Counted from the stretch's first letter, positions 44,862 through 54,818 are shown. The stretch is 64,000 nt of DNA from Microvirga arvi (GCF_016892765.1 NZ_JAFEMD010000022.1:1-64000); one strand, 5' to 3'. The notes: generated from the sequence alone by a model not told the origin. A program made the numbers and translations.

Positions 44862-44888
44862 CAATATGGCGGTCTGGCCGCCATATTG
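44862..44888. promoter_or_regulatory. 27-bp perfect palindrome, candidate Lrp/AsnC operator
   Basis: CAATATGGCGG-TCTGG-CCGCCATATTG has 11-bp perfect arms and lies 62 bp upstream of the GTG start of the fusion enzyme. No T-run follows on either strand, so a terminator role is unlikely. Binding by the adjacent Lrp-type regulator is inferred. Confidence 0.5.
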
Positions 44889-44950
44889 ACTGGTGCAGCC
44901 GCCTCCCTACCAGTGTCAGATTTCGGGAAACACAAACTTGGAATGCTGCC

Positions 44951-47900
44951 GTGACCATTCTCGACAACCCTCGTCCTGCTTTTTCGAGCCCCGAAGCGCA
45001 TGAGCTTTTGCAGGCCCAGTTTGGCATTGAAGGTGAGCTCACCTCCCTGCCGAGCGAGCGGGACCAGAACTTTCGCGTCGAGACGCCAAGCGGGCAGGAT
45101 TTGACGTTCAAGATCATGAACGCGGCAGAACCACTTTCCGCCATAGAATTCCAGACTGCTCTCCTGCGCCACTTGGAGAACTGCGATCCGGACTTGGCCG
45201 TGCCGCGGATCGTGCCTACGGCGGGTGGGCAGGATTATGCGCTGATCGACGGCGCGGCCGGGCAGCACGCCGTTCGCCTTGTGTCCTATCTCCCGGGACA
45301 CCCGCTCGCCAAAGAGAGGAAGACACCGCAGGTCCTGCATGGCATTGGGAGCCTGCTTGGGCGACTCGATCGGGCGCTTGACAGCTTCGGTCATGCGGGA
45401 GCTCACCGCTCCTTCGATTGGGAGATCCGTACTGCGCCTCTATCGCGGGAGCGCTTGCATGCTGTCACTGATCCGGAGCAACGCAGGCTCGTCGAAAGAG
45501 TCCTCGATATCTATGACACCCGTGTTGTGCCGGCCTTGAAGCACCTGCGCTGCGGCGTCATTCACAACGATGCCAATGACTGGAATATCCTTGTTGCTGA
45601 TGGACACGTCAATGGCCTTATCGATTTTGGCGATGCCGTACACTCGCCCGTCGTCGCCGAAGTCGCCGTGGCCTGCACCTATGCCATGCTGGACGAGGCA
45701 AGCCCCATCGAGGCGGCTGCCCGGATCGTTTCCGGTTACCATGCCCAGTATCCTCTCCGGGACGAGGAATTCGCCATGATCCTGGATTTGATCATGGCCC
45801 GCCTCTCCATCAGCGTCACCATGTCGGCTGCCCGTCGCATGGGTGCTGCCGACGATCCCTACCTCTTCGTGAGTGAAAAGCCTGCTTGGGATCTTCTGCG
45901 AAAAATCTCCGTGATCGACCATCGTATCGCGACTGGCATTCTGCGTCAGGCCTGCGGGCTTGAGGCCGCGCCGGGAGCCCGCCGGATTCGGGAGTGGCTC
46001 TCCGCCAATCGCCGAAACCTTGCGCCTGTGATGAAGCCGCACCCGGCTCGTCAGGCGAAGCATGTTCTGAACCTCGGCAGCATGGACGAACCCTTGGCAG
46101 CTGCAAGTGCTGCCCAGGACAATGCCGGTGCCGACCGTGCCTATGCCGAACTGGTACGCAAGCACGGTTTCACCCTTGGTCTTGGCCCCTGGGGAGAGCG
46201 GCGCACCATCTATACTGCACCCTTCTTCGAGTCGGTGCTGGCTGAAGGCACACGTCGCAATGTGCATCTGGGGCTCGATATCTTCGCACCAGCCGGGGTG
46301 GAGATGTTCACGCCCATGGCTGCGACCGTCGTTGCGGCCACGATCAACCCGGAGCCGCAGGATTATGGCGGCCTCATCCTGCTTGAGCATGAGCCGGAAC
46401 CCGGCCTTCGCTTCTGGACGCTCTGGGGACATCTCGACCATGCATCAGTCCGGGAGCGCTACGTCGGCGAGCGCCTGGAAGCCGGCGCCTTGGTGGCCCG
46501 ACTCGGAGATTATGATGAGAACGGCGGCTGGGTGCCTCACGTTCACCTTCAACTGAGCACGGTGGCCTATGAGGATGTCAGCATCATCCCCGGTGTCGGC
46601 GAAGAGGCATTTGTCGCTGTCTGGGAGGATATTTACCCGCGTCCCTACGATTTCGCAGGACTGACATCCGAGGCCCTCGAGCGAGCCGGCCGCGAGAGGG
46701 AGGAACTCGTCGAGAAGAGGCGCGAGCGGCTGGGACGCAATGTCAGTATGTCCTACAGCACACCTCTCAAAATGGTGCGAGGCGAAGGTGTCTGGCTCAT
46801 CGACGATTCAGGACGTGCCTATCTCGACTGCTATAACAACGTCGCTCATCTGGGCCATTGCCATCCGAATGTGGTGCAAGCGATTGCCCGTCAAGCCGCA
46901 CTTCTCAACACCAACACGCGCTATCTTCACGATGCGATCATCGATTATACGGAGAAGCTGGCTCAAAGCCTGCCTAAAGAGCTCGACACATTCTTCGTCG
47001 TCTGCACAGGGAGTGAGGCCAATGACTTGGCATTGCGCATGGCGCGGGCCTTCACCGGTCGCAACGACATGCTGGTGCTCGACTGGGCCTACCATGGCCA
47101 TACACAGTCTCTGATCGACATCAGCCCCTACAAGTACAAGCGAAGGGGAGGGCGTGGGCGGCCAGCCTTCACCCACGAGCTTCCGATTCCCGAAGTATAC
47201 CGCGCGCCTATTGAAGGAACACCGGAGGAGATCGGCAGCCATTATGCTGCCGAGGCCGGGAGGATCATCTCTGATCTCGTGTCGTCGGGCCATGCTCCAG
47301 CGGCGTTCATCGCAGAAACGATCCCGAGTGTCGCAGGGCAGATCTTCCTTCCTCCTGGGTACTTGAAGGAAGTCTATGCGCGGGTTCGCGCCGCGGGAGG
47401 CATTGCAATCGCCGACGAGGTGCAGGTCGGGTTTGGTCGCGTCGGAAGCTCTATGTGGGCTTTCGAGGAGCATGGTGTCGTGCCTGATATTGTCAGCATG
47501 GGCAAGCCTATTGGCAATGGCCACCCGCTCGCGGTCGTCGCGGTGCGCCGTGAGATTGCGCAGGCTTTCGCGAACGGTATGGAGTATTTCAACACGTTCG
47601 GCGGGAATCCCGTATCCTGTGCAGCAGGACTTGCAGTTCTTGATACGCTCGAGAAGGAGAACCTGCTTGCCAATGCTTCGGAGCAGGGCGCCTATCTTCT
47701 CAACGGCATGAAGCGCCTCCAGGAGAAGTATCCAGCAATCGGGGATGTCCGCGGCCGGGGCCTGTTCCTGGGAATTGAGATGGTCCGGGACCGATCAACC
47801 AAAGAACATGCAGGCGACTTGGCTTCCAAGATTTCCAACAGGGCGAAGGAACATGGTGTTCTCATGGGTACTGACGGTCCCTACGATAACGTCATCAAGC

Positions 47901-47986
47901 TGCGCCCGCCGATGATCTTCAAACACGAGCACGCGGACTTGCTCCTCCAGGTTCTTGACCAGTCCATGGCCGATGTCCTTCAGTGA
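44951..47986 (+). CDS. Trifunctional fusion: APH-type kinase, M23 peptidase fold, class III aminotransferase/phospho-lyase
   Basis: 1011 residues in three parts. Residues 1-350 are a choline/aminoglycoside-type kinase with catalytic [12 protein letters not shown] (His205, Asp207) and the Mg site LIDFGD. Residues about 400-560 are a LytM/M23 fold with zinc ligands His439/Asp443 (HLGLD) and HVH (530-532), all present. Residues about 590-1011 are a class III PLP enzyme with Lys852 ([11 protein letters not shown]). The arrangement resembles bacterial proteins related to hydroxylysine/phosphoethanolamine kinase and phospho-lyase (AGPHD1 and AGXT2L families). It would phosphorylate an amino alcohol, then eliminate phosphate and ammonia. 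The M23 part is unexplained. It starts at GTG. Confidence 0.88.
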   Translation: MTILDNPRPAFSSPEAHELLQAQFGIEGELTSLPSERDQNFRVETPSGQDLTFKIMNAAEPLSAIEFQTALLRHLENCDPDLAVPRIVPTAGGQDYALIDGAAGQHAVRLVSYLPGHPLAKERKTPQVLHGIGSLLGRLDRALDSFGHAGAHRSFDWEIRTAPLSRERLHAVTDPEQRRLVERVLDIYDTRVVPALKHLRCGVIHNDANDWNILVADGHVNGLIDFGDAVHSPVVAEVAVACTYAMLDEASPIEAAARIVSGYHAQYPLRDEEFAMILDLIMARLSISVTMSAARRMGAADDPYLFVSEKPAWDLLRKISVIDHRIATGILRQACGLEAAPGARRIREWLSANRRNLAPVMKPHPARQAKHVLNLGSMDEPLAAASAAQDNAGADRAYAELVRKHGFTLGLGPWGERRTIYTAPFFESVLAEGTRRNVHLGLDIFAPAGVEMFTPMAATVVAATINPEPQDYGGLILLEHEPEPGLRFWTLWGHLDHASVRERYVGERLEAGALVARLGDYDENGGWVPHVHLQLSTVAYEDVSIIPGVGEEAFVAVWEDIYPRPYDFAGLTSEALERAGREREELVEKRRERLGRNVSMSYSTPLKMVRGEGVWLIDDSGRAYLDCYNNVAHLGHCHPNVVQAIARQAALLNTNTRYLHDAIIDYTEKLAQSLPKELDTFFVVCTGSEANDLALRMARAFTGRNDMLVLDWAYHGHTQSLIDISPYKYKRRGGRGRPAFTHELPIPEVYRAPIEGTPEEIGSHYAAEAGRIISDLVSSGHAPAAFIAETIPSVAGQIFLPPGYLKEVYARVRAAGGIAIADEVQVGFGRVGSSMWAFEEHGVVPDIVSMGKPIGNGHPLAVVAVRREIAQAFANGMEYFNTFGGNPVSCAAGLAVLDTLEKENLLANASEQGAYLLNGMKRLQEKYPAIGDVRGRGLFLGIEMVRDRSTKEHAGDLASKISNRAKEHGVLMGTDGPYDNVIKLRPPMIFKHEHADLLLQVLDQSMADVLQ

Positions 47987-48118
47987 CTCGTAAGGCGGAA
48001 CTCTCAATCGGGAAGCAAAGCTATGCTCGGTCAACTGAAGAAAGTATGAGAGGTAGCTTTAAAGCCACCGATGATGCCGGTAAGGTTCGAGGGAGATTGC
48101 AAGGAGCGGGAGCTTTTC

Positions 48119-49414
48119 ATGACTGGCTACGGAGATACCTACTACTCCCGCACGCTCACGGATGCGTCGCCACGCCCCTCCCTTGAGGGAATGGTGACTG
48201 CCGATGTTGCCATCGTTGGCGGCGGGCTTGCAGGTCTCACGGCAGCTCTCGATCTGGCACGCTCAGGTCGCTCGGTTGTGGTGCTTGAGGCGGAAAGGGT
48301 CGGCTGGGGTGCGTCAGGGCGGAACGGAGGTTTTGTCGGCCCCGGCTATGCAACGAGTCATGCCAATATTACCCGCATGGTAGGCCCTGAAAAAGCCCGG
48401 GAATTGCATCGGCTTTCGATCGAGGGCGTGCGCATTGTCGAGGATAATATCAACGATCTTGCCATAAGCGACAACAAGCGGGTCTACGGCAAGATGAGCG
48501 TGCTCCGGTATGATGATCCGAGCAGCCTCGCACGACATTGCGAGATGATGCAGAGGGAATTCGACTATCATCTTGAGGTCATGCCAACTGAGGCCGTGCG
48601 GGCCGTTCTGCGTTCGTCGAAGTACTATCAGGCTCTTCACGATCCCGCCTGCTTTCACTTCCACCCTCTCAATTATGCCCGGTCCATGGCAACGGCGATC
48701 GAATCTCTGGGTGGGCGGATCTTCGAGGGATCCCGCGTTACGGGCTGCGATCTCGATGATGTGGAAAAGACGGTCAGGACAGCCTACGGTGAAGTAAGGG
48801 CCCGTGATGTGGTCCTGGCGGGTGGAGGTTATACGGACAATTTGGTCCCCCGCCTGCGCCGCAGCATCTTGCCGATTGCGACCTATGTTCTTCTAACGGA
48901 ATCAGCACCGGAGAGGATCGCAGAGGCGGTGCGCACGCCGATGGCGATCAGCGACAACCGCCGTGCGGGCGATTACTACCGTCTTGTCGATGAGGGAACA
49001 CGCCTTCTCTGGGGTGGGCGGATCACAACGCGCACGACCGAGCCGCGCCGTCTCGCGGAGATGATGCAGAAGACGATGATATCCACCTATCCTCAACTCA
49101 AGGGTTTACGTGTGGAGACGGCATGGTCGGGCCTTATGGCCTATGCTCGCCACCTAATGCCGCTCATCGGAAAACTTCAGCCCGGAGTCTGGTACGTCTT
49201 CGGATTTGGCGGACGCGGCATGAACACGACGGCCATTGGAGGACGAGTGATCGCAGAAGGGATTCTCGGCCGGACCGATCGTTATCGTCTCTACGAACCC
49301 TTTGGTCTCGTATGGAGCGGGGGTCCTTTCGGCGTTGCCGCAGCCCAACTCACCTACTGGACTTATCAGGTCATGGATCTTGCCAAGGAACGCCGTGCGG
49401 CACGTGCCACCTGA
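48119..49414 (+). CDS. FAD-dependent amine/amino-acid oxidase (DAO family, PuuB-like)
   Basis: 431 residues with the FAD-binding motif VAIVGGGLAGLTAALDLARS, then GWGASGRNGGFVGPG and, at the C-terminus, FGFGGRGMNTTAIGG. This pattern is typical of gamma-glutamylputrescine oxidase and related DAO enzymes that oxidise amines to aldehydes with H2O2 formation. GGAG lies 6 bases before the ATG. It lies 132 bp downstream of the fusion enzyme and probably takes part in the same amine catabolism. Confidence 0.88.
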   Translation: MTGYGDTYYSRTLTDASPRPSLEGMVTADVAIVGGGLAGLTAALDLARSGRSVVVLEAERVGWGASGRNGGFVGPGYATSHANITRMVGPEKARELHRLSIEGVRIVEDNINDLAISDNKRVYGKMSVLRYDDPSSLARHCEMMQREFDYHLEVMPTEAVRAVLRSSKYYQALHDPACFHFHPLNYARSMATAIESLGGRIFEGSRVTGCDLDDVEKTVRTAYGEVRARDVVLAGGGYTDNLVPRLRRSILPIATYVLLTESAPERIAEAVRTPMAISDNRRAGDYYRLVDEGTRLLWGGRITTRTTEPRRLAEMMQKTMISTYPQLKGLRVETAWSGLMAYARHLMPLIGKLQPGVWYVFGFGGRGMNTTAIGGRVIAEGILGRTDRYRLYEPFGLVWSGGPFGVAAAQLTYWTYQVMDLAKERRAARAT

Positions 49415-49437
49415 TGTGAGTTTTGTTTTGAGCACCA

Positions 49438-49495
49438 TCTTATGACTAAATGGAAGGGCGCCTCGATCGAGGCGCCCTTCCATTTAGTCATAAGA
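49438..49495. terminator. 58-bp perfect palindrome, bidirectional terminator
   Basis: The two 29-base halves meet at 49466/49467 without a spacer and are exactly complementary. It lies between two converging genes (stops at 49414 and 49530). The GC-rich core (GGAAGGGCGCCTCGA and its complement) is flanked by A/T steps (AAATGG...CCATTT), fitting termination in both directions. A perfect palindrome this long is unusual in a chromosome. Confidence 0.75.
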
Positions 49496-49529
49496 GCTGT
49501 TCACGCAAGTCGGCAGCGTTCCAAATTTC

Positions 49530-50642
49530 CTAGTCGTGCCCGAGCCGCATGCGACGCTCAAGGAACCGGCTGTAGGCGCCCATTCCGTAAGAGAAGAATA
49601 GGAAGACGGCAGCTGCGAAGACGTATCCTTCCATGACCGCAATCCCAACCCATGCCGGATCCTGCATCGCCGTGCGAACGGTGGAAAGAAAGTCCAGAAG
49701 GCCAATGATCGTGACGAGCGTCGTGTCCTGGAAAAAGCCGATGGAGATATTCACCAGCGGCGGGATCGCGATCTTCAAGGCCTGTGGCAGAACCACGAGA
49801 CGCATGGATTGCCAATAATGCAGTCCCATGGCGCTGGAAGCCTCGTGCTGCCCGCGGGGGATCGCCTGCAGACCGCCGCGGACGGCTTCCGCGATATACG
49901 CGGCCGCGAAGATGATGATGGCAATCTGGGCCCGCAGCAGTTTGTCCACTGTGACGCCGCTCGGCATGAAGAGCGGCAGCATGACTGATGCCATGAACAA
50001 GATGCTGATGAGGGGCACACCTCGAATCACTTCGATGAAGACGATGGCGATGACACGAATGGCAGGCAGCTTCGAGGAGCGGGCCAAAGCCAGTAAGACC
50101 CCAAGCGGAAATCCGAGCGCCAGCCCGACCGCCGAGAGCAGGAAGGAGAGGGGCAGGCCGCTCCATTGCGTCGTCGGCACATATCGAAGACCGAAGATGC
50201 CACCTCCAATGAGAACTGCCGTTGCTGCGATTGTGATCCCCCAGAGGACGAGAAGCTTCCTGTTCCAGAAGCGCGGGACCATTGTGATGCCGATCGCACC
50301 CAGGAACAGGGTCATCGCCAGCAGCACGCGCCAATGTTCATCGTAAGGGTAGACACCGAAGATCATGAAGCGAAGTTTTGCTTCATAGAAAGGCCAGCAA
50401 GCTCCTTGCCCCACTTTGCAGGCCTGTGCCCCTCCTTCGGTGACCGCTCGGGTCACAAGCCATCCATAAGCGCCTTTGACGCCAAGCCAGAGAACCCACA
50501 GGCAAACCAGTGTGACCGCTGCATTCACTGGAGTCCCGAAAAGAGGCTTGAACGTGCGCTGAAGCAGGCGACGCTCCACATTAGGCCCGCGCTGAAGCGG
50601 CATCTTCAGTTGCGCTTCGGCGATCTCAGTCGCAGTCGTCAT
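49530..50642 (-). CDS. aapM: General amino-acid ABC transporter permease AapM
   Basis: 370 residues: a long N-terminal part with its own helices, then the amino-acid permease core (LPLSFLLSAVGLALGFPLGV, EVIRGVPLISILFM, EAVRGGLQAIPRGQHEASSA, LPQALKIAIPPLVN). It fits AapM of the AapJQMP system. It starts 3 bp after the aapQ stop. The expected ATPase gene aapP does not follow; the operon ends at the palindrome. Confidence 0.9.
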   Translation of the reverse strand: MTTATEIAEAQLKMPLQRGPNVERRLLQRTFKPLFGTPVNAAVTLVCLWVLWLGVKGAYGWLVTRAVTEGGAQACKVGQGACWPFYEAKLRFMIFGVYPYDEHWRVLLAMTLFLGAIGITMVPRFWNRKLLVLWGITIAATAVLIGGGIFGLRYVPTTQWSGLPLSFLLSAVGLALGFPLGVLLALARSSKLPAIRVIAIVFIEVIRGVPLISILFMASVMLPLFMPSGVTVDKLLRAQIAIIIFAAAYIAEAVRGGLQAIPRGQHEASSAMGLHYWQSMRLVVLPQALKIAIPPLVNISIGFFQDTTLVTIIGLLDFLSTVRTAMQDPAWVGIAVMEGYVFAAAVFLFFSYGMGAYSRFLERRMRLGHD

Positions 50643-50645
50643 GGC

Positions 50646-51818
50646 CTAGCGCTCCTTCAGCGCGACGCGGCTGTTATACCAGTTCATGAATATGGAAATT
50701 GTGATCGACAGGCCGAGATAGACCAGCATGAAGATCGCGATCCCCTCAATCGCCTGGCCCGTTTGGTTCATGGTCGTGTTCGAAACCATCACGAGATCCG
50801 GGTACCCGATGGCGATGGCAAGCGATGAGTTCTTGAAAAGGCTCAAATAGCTGCTGGTGAGCGGAGGAATGATGACCCGAAGCGCTTGAGGAAGGACGAC
50901 GAGGCGCATGGTGGATCCGTCTCTCAGGCCCAATGCACGTGCTGCCTCCCACTGCCCCTTGCGCACCGACAATATGCCGCTTCGCACGATCTCTGCGATG
51001 CCGGCCGACGCGGAAAGGGCAAGCCCGACGAGGAGAGCGGTAAATTCCGGCGTGAGCTGGGCGCCTCCTGTCAGCCGGAAGCGCCCTTTCTCAGGGACAC
51101 TGATCGTGAAATCGGGCTGCATGATCAGGATCGCGAGAATCGGTGGAGTCAGCAGGACGAGGGCAATCAGAGGCCAGATGGTCCGCTCTCCGCCGGTTCT
51201 GATGCGCTCAGCTGTTGCCCGGCGACGCAAAGCAACCGCGAGTGCCCCTCCGAGAACCAGTGCGACGAGAATGATCGTATGGGCGCTTGTCCATAACAGA
51301 GATGGCACGGTCAGGCCGCTGTTGCTCAGGAAGACATGAGGAAGAACCTCCCATGCCTCGCGGACAGCTGGCAGGCCGGTGACGATCAGAGCATACCAGA
51401 GAAAAAGGTAAAGCAGGAGAGGCACATTGCGGAGCGCCTCAACATAGAGAAAGGCGAGGAAGGCCAGCAGCGGATTGCGAGAGAGGCGGGCAATGCCGAC
51501 AATAAGGCCTAGGATCGTTGCAATCACGACACTCCAGGCGGAAACCCAAATCGTGTTGACGATGCCGGCCAAGATCGCACGGCCATAGGTATCGGTCGGC
51601 TTGTAGTCGATCAATGTCTGACTGATGACGAAGCCAGCCTCACGGCTCAAATAGGCGAAGCCTGTGGCAATATTCTGTTCCGCCAGCTTCTGCGAGACGT
51701 TCGAGAAAAGGTAAAGTCCCAGAACGACGATGCTCCCGACGGCGAGCACCTGATAAAGGATGGCCCGGAAGCGGAGATTGTAGAGGAGCCTCGTCCCGCT
51801 CAACGCATCGACACGCAT
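50646..51818 (-). CDS. aapQ: General amino-acid ABC transporter permease AapQ
   Basis: 390 residues with the long AapQ-type insertion between its first helices and the conserved core (GLIVGIARLSRNPLLAFL, EALRNVPLLLYLF, EIVRSGILSVRKGQWEAARA, LPQALRVIIPPLTSSYL). AAGG lies 8 bases before the ATG. It lies 66 bp after aapJ, behind an intrinsic terminator that probably lowers permease expression relative to the binding protein. Confidence 0.9.
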   Translation of the reverse strand: MRVDALSGTRLLYNLRFRAILYQVLAVGSIVVLGLYLFSNVSQKLAEQNIATGFAYLSREAGFVISQTLIDYKPTDTYGRAILAGIVNTIWVSAWSVVIATILGLIVGIARLSRNPLLAFLAFLYVEALRNVPLLLYLFLWYALIVTGLPAVREAWEVLPHVFLSNSGLTVPSLLWTSAHTIILVALVLGGALAVALRRRATAERIRTGGERTIWPLIALVLLTPPILAILIMQPDFTISVPEKGRFRLTGGAQLTPEFTALLVGLALSASAGIAEIVRSGILSVRKGQWEAARALGLRDGSTMRLVVLPQALRVIIPPLTSSYLSLFKNSSLAIAIGYPDLVMVSNTTMNQTGQAIEGIAIFMLVYLGLSITISIFMNWYNSRVALKER

Positions 51819-51845
51819 GGTGATCCTTTCCGGGGAGCGCCGAAG

Positions 51846-51873
51846 AAAAAACGGGCGGCCGCCAGGCCGCCCG
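51846..51873 (-). terminator. Intrinsic terminator/attenuator between aapJ and aapQ
   Basis: Perfect 9-bp GC arms (51852-51860 and 51865-51873, 4-base loop) are followed on the minus strand by six T (51846-51851). It lies between two genes of one operon, so read-through is probably partial. Confidence 0.8.
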
Positions 51874-51884
51874 CTGATCTCAGA

Positions 51885-52922
51885 TTACCGGAACGGCGGA
51901 GAGTAGAGCAGGCCACCTTTGGTCCAGAGCTCGTTCGGGCCGCGCGTCAGGCCCAGGCGGGTCTTGGGGCCGAGGTTGCGGTCAAAGACTTCCCCATAGT
52001 TTCCGACGGATTTGATGATGTTGTAGGCCCACTTGTTGTCGAGGCCGAGCATCTTTCCGAAGTCGCCATTCACACCCAGCATGCGCTGGATTTCAGGATC
52101 TTCGCTCTTCAGGAACTCGTCCACTTTGGCCTGGGTGACGCCTTTCTCCTCGGCACCTATGAGAGCATAGATCGACCAGTTCAGAATATCGCGCCAGTTG
52201 GGGTCGTTCTGACGAATTGTCGGAGCAAGCGGTTCCTTCGAGATGGTTTCGGGCAAAACCACATACTGCGAGGGATCATTGGCGATGGCGCGTACGGAAG
52301 CGAGGTCCGAACGATCCGTCGTTATGGCATCGCAGCGTCCATTGAAGAAGGCATTTCTCCACTCGTCGGAATTCTCAAAGACCACCGACTCATACTTGAT
52401 GTTCTTCGGCCGGAAGAAATCTTCCAGGTTCTGGAGCGTCGTGGTGCCGGGCAGCAGGCAGATCGCCGCATTGGCGAGCTCGCCGGCGCTCTTCACGTTG
52501 AGCTTGGCCGGCGCCATCAGGCCTTGGCCGTCATAGAACACGACGGGCCCGAAATCGAGGCCGAGGGACGCGTCACGCGTATAGCTCCAGGTGTTCTGCC
52601 GGGAAAGAATATCGACTTCACCTGACTGGACGGCCTGGAAGCGCACGTTCGTATTGAGCGGAACGTATTCAACCTTATCCGGATCGGCAAAGATCGCTGC
52701 CGACACGGCGCGGCAGATGTCCACGTCGAACCCGCGGCGAATGCCCTTGTCGTCAGCATAGGAGAAGCCGGGAGCGACCGGCGACACGCCGCAGAGAATC
52801 TTGCCGCGTTTCTTGACGGTGTCGAGCGTCGCTTGAGCAGAAGCGGGTGCCGCCGAAACAGCGGCAACGCCGGCAATGAGGCCCATTGCAAGCCAGCGGG
52901 CCATAGATTTGGATTGTATCAT
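51885..52922 (-). CDS. aapJ: General amino-acid ABC transporter binding protein AapJ
   Basis: 345 residues: Sec signal ending at about 29 (AAPASA), then LDTVKKRGKILCGVSP, GFDVDICRAVSAAIF, FQAVQSGEVDILSRQNTWSY and a C-terminal NYGEVFDRNLG, all typical of AapJ. Periplasmic binding of a broad range of L-amino acids is expected. GGGAG lies 5 bases before the ATG at 52922. It is the first gene of aapJQM and is followed by a terminator. Confidence 0.92.
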   Translation of the reverse strand: MIQSKSMARWLAMGLIAGVAAVSAAPASAQATLDTVKKRGKILCGVSPVAPGFSYADDKGIRRGFDVDICRAVSAAIFADPDKVEYVPLNTNVRFQAVQSGEVDILSRQNTWSYTRDASLGLDFGPVVFYDGQGLMAPAKLNVKSAGELANAAICLLPGTTTLQNLEDFFRPKNIKYESVVFENSDEWRNAFFNGRCDAITTDRSDLASVRAIANDPSQYVVLPETISKEPLAPTIRQNDPNWRDILNWSIYALIGAEEKGVTQAKVDEFLKSEDPEIQRMLGVNGDFGKMLGLDNKWAYNIIKSVGNYGEVFDRNLGPKTRLGLTRGPNELWTKGGLLYSPPFR

Positions 52923-53116
52923 TGTACTCCCTCTTTCCGTGCGCCTTATCTGGTCGCTAACGCTTCAAGCTAGACCCGAAACAACTGGAGTTTCAAGGGC
53001 AGATTTTCCCAGCGTCATATTTCTGGGAACTTGCTGGCTGGCTAAAAGGTATGCAATCTTGCCCCTGTTCAACTGCAGCCGTTGCCGCAGCTCCGTCCTT
53101 AATGCGTGAGTCGTTC

Positions 53117-54754
53117 ATGCCCATTCTGCCGAAAGCCGACATCGTCCTCACGAACGGCCGCATCTTTCGTGGACTTTCAGAACAGGTGACCGAAGCAATT
53201 GCCCTCTGGGCAGGGCAGGTCCTGGCGGCAGGCACAGCCGCCGAGATGCAGCCTCTCATTGGCCCGTCGACCCGCGTGATCGATCTCGCGGGGAGGCTTG
53301 CAACGCCAGGGCTGTGCGACTCCCACATGCATCTTCTCCCCTATGGGGTCATCATGGGCCATGTGGATGTACGGCCTGCTTCCGCACCCACTCTTGCGGC
53401 TTTGCTCGAAAAGGTCAGGCAGCGCGTCTCGGTCACGCCTCCCGGCCAATGGATCCAGGGGCGCGGATACGACCAGTTCGAGCTTGATGTCAGGCGTCAT
53501 CCCCTCCGTGAAGAGCTTGATGCGGTTGCCCCCGACCATCCCGTTGCGATCGTGAGAGCCTGCGGCCATGTGACGATCTGCAACTCTAGAGCGCTTGAAC
53601 TTGCAGGAATCGACGAGGTGACCCCAGTCCCGCAGGGAGGTGCCATCGAGCAGAGGGACGGACGATTGACCGGCTTGCTGGCCGAGACCGGGCGGGACCG
53701 TTTGAAGGCCGTGCTGCCGGAACCGACGGATCAGGAACTCGTTCAGGCGATCGACGATGCCGGCCGCGCATGCTTGTCCTACGGCATCACCAGCGTGATG
53801 GACGCAGGCGTCGGCATGAGGGCGGGATACCGTGAGGTCGCTGCCTATCGCATCGCCCAGCGCCTCGGCCGCCTGCCTGTGCGGACGACCCAGTGCCTGC
53901 TCGGAGGGCCAGGAGGCATCGTCGAGCAGGCCTATGCAGACGGTGTGGTGACAGGCGTGGGCGACTCCATGCTGCGCGTCGGGCCTGTGAAGATCTTCAC
54001 CGACGGCAGTGCAGGCGGACGAACGGCCGCCATGTCCGAGCCCTATGTAGGGGAGCCTATAACGACGGGATTGATGCTCCTGCACGACAACGAGATGAAT
54101 GACCTCGTGCACGAGTATCATTCAAAAGGCTATCAACTTGCCGTCCATGCCATCGGCGACGCTGCCATCGAACAGACCTTGAATGCCTTCGAGCGGGCTC
54201 TCGAGGCGATGCCGGATCCCGATCGCCGCCACAGGATCGAGCACGCGGGCTATGCGCGGGCTGACCAGAACGCCCGCATGAAGCGCCTGGGCGTTCAGCC
54301 TGTGCCGCAGCCTGTATTCATCTATGACTTCGGAGACTTGTACATTTCCGTTGTAGGCGAAAAGCGGGCAAAGCCCTCCTATCCACTCAGAACCTGGATC
54401 GACCTTGGCTTCAAGCCGGCCGCCGGCAGTGATGCGCCCGTCTGCGACATCAATCCCTTCCCCAACTTCTTCTCGATGCTGACCCGCAAAACGTCCCATG
54501 GCACCGTCATGGACGAGCGGGAGGTTGTATCCATCGAACAGGCCATCACTGCATTCACCGAGTTCGGCGCCTATGTGAACAAGTCCGAGCATGAATGGGG
54601 GCGTCTCGTCCCCGGACTTGCAGCGGATGTCGCGGTGTTTTCCCGTGATCTCATGACAGCCTCGCCCGAGGAGATCCTGCATGACACCCGATGCGATCTC
54701 ACGATCCGCGGAGGCGAGATCGTCTTCGACCGCCATGGGGAGGCGGCTCGCTGA
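53117..54754 (+). CDS. Amidohydrolase of the YtcJ group
   Basis: 545 residues with the metal-binding HMH (His70, His72 in CDSHMHLL), LGGPGG, KIFTDGSAGGRTA, AVHAIGDAAIEQTLN, RIEHAGYA and AAGSDAPVCDINPF. This matches the COG1574/YtcJ amidohydrolase group, whose known members hydrolyse amide or formamide bonds. The start at 53117 gives the usual family N-terminus (ADIVLTNGRIF); an ATG at 53102 is possible. It is divergent from aapJ, suggesting shared nitrogen-source control. The substrate is unknown. Confidence 0.83.
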   Translation: MPILPKADIVLTNGRIFRGLSEQVTEAIALWAGQVLAAGTAAEMQPLIGPSTRVIDLAGRLATPGLCDSHMHLLPYGVIMGHVDVRPASAPTLAALLEKVRQRVSVTPPGQWIQGRGYDQFELDVRRHPLREELDAVAPDHPVAIVRACGHVTICNSRALELAGIDEVTPVPQGGAIEQRDGRLTGLLAETGRDRLKAVLPEPTDQELVQAIDDAGRACLSYGITSVMDAGVGMRAGYREVAAYRIAQRLGRLPVRTTQCLLGGPGGIVEQAYADGVVTGVGDSMLRVGPVKIFTDGSAGGRTAAMSEPYVGEPITTGLMLLHDNEMNDLVHEYHSKGYQLAVHAIGDAAIEQTLNAFERALEAMPDPDRRHRIEHAGYARADQNARMKRLGVQPVPQPVFIYDFGDLYISVVGEKRAKPSYPLRTWIDLGFKPAAGSDAPVCDINPFPNFFSMLTRKTSHGTVMDEREVVSIEQAITAFTEFGAYVNKSEHEWGRLVPGLAADVAVFSRDLMTASPEEILHDTRCDLTIRGGEIVFDRHGEAAR

Positions 54755-54791
54755 TTCGAGCTAGGCTGGCAGAAGATTGGTTTGATAAAAT

Positions 54792-54818
54792 AGCTCCGAG
54801 TTGTCTCGGAGCTTTCTT
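54792..54818. terminator. Bidirectional intrinsic terminator between convergent amidohydrolase genes
   Basis: Perfect 9-bp arms AGCTCCGAG/CTCGGAGCT (54792-54800, 54805-54813) with a TTGT loop. TTCTT follows on the plus strand, and ATTTTAT follows on the minus strand. It lies between stops at 54754 and 54859. Confidence 0.8.

Noticed and set aside
45440..46441. 333-codon minus-strand frame inside the fusion gene
   Set aside because: Antisense to kinase and M23 domains with intact active sites; composition is not protein-like.
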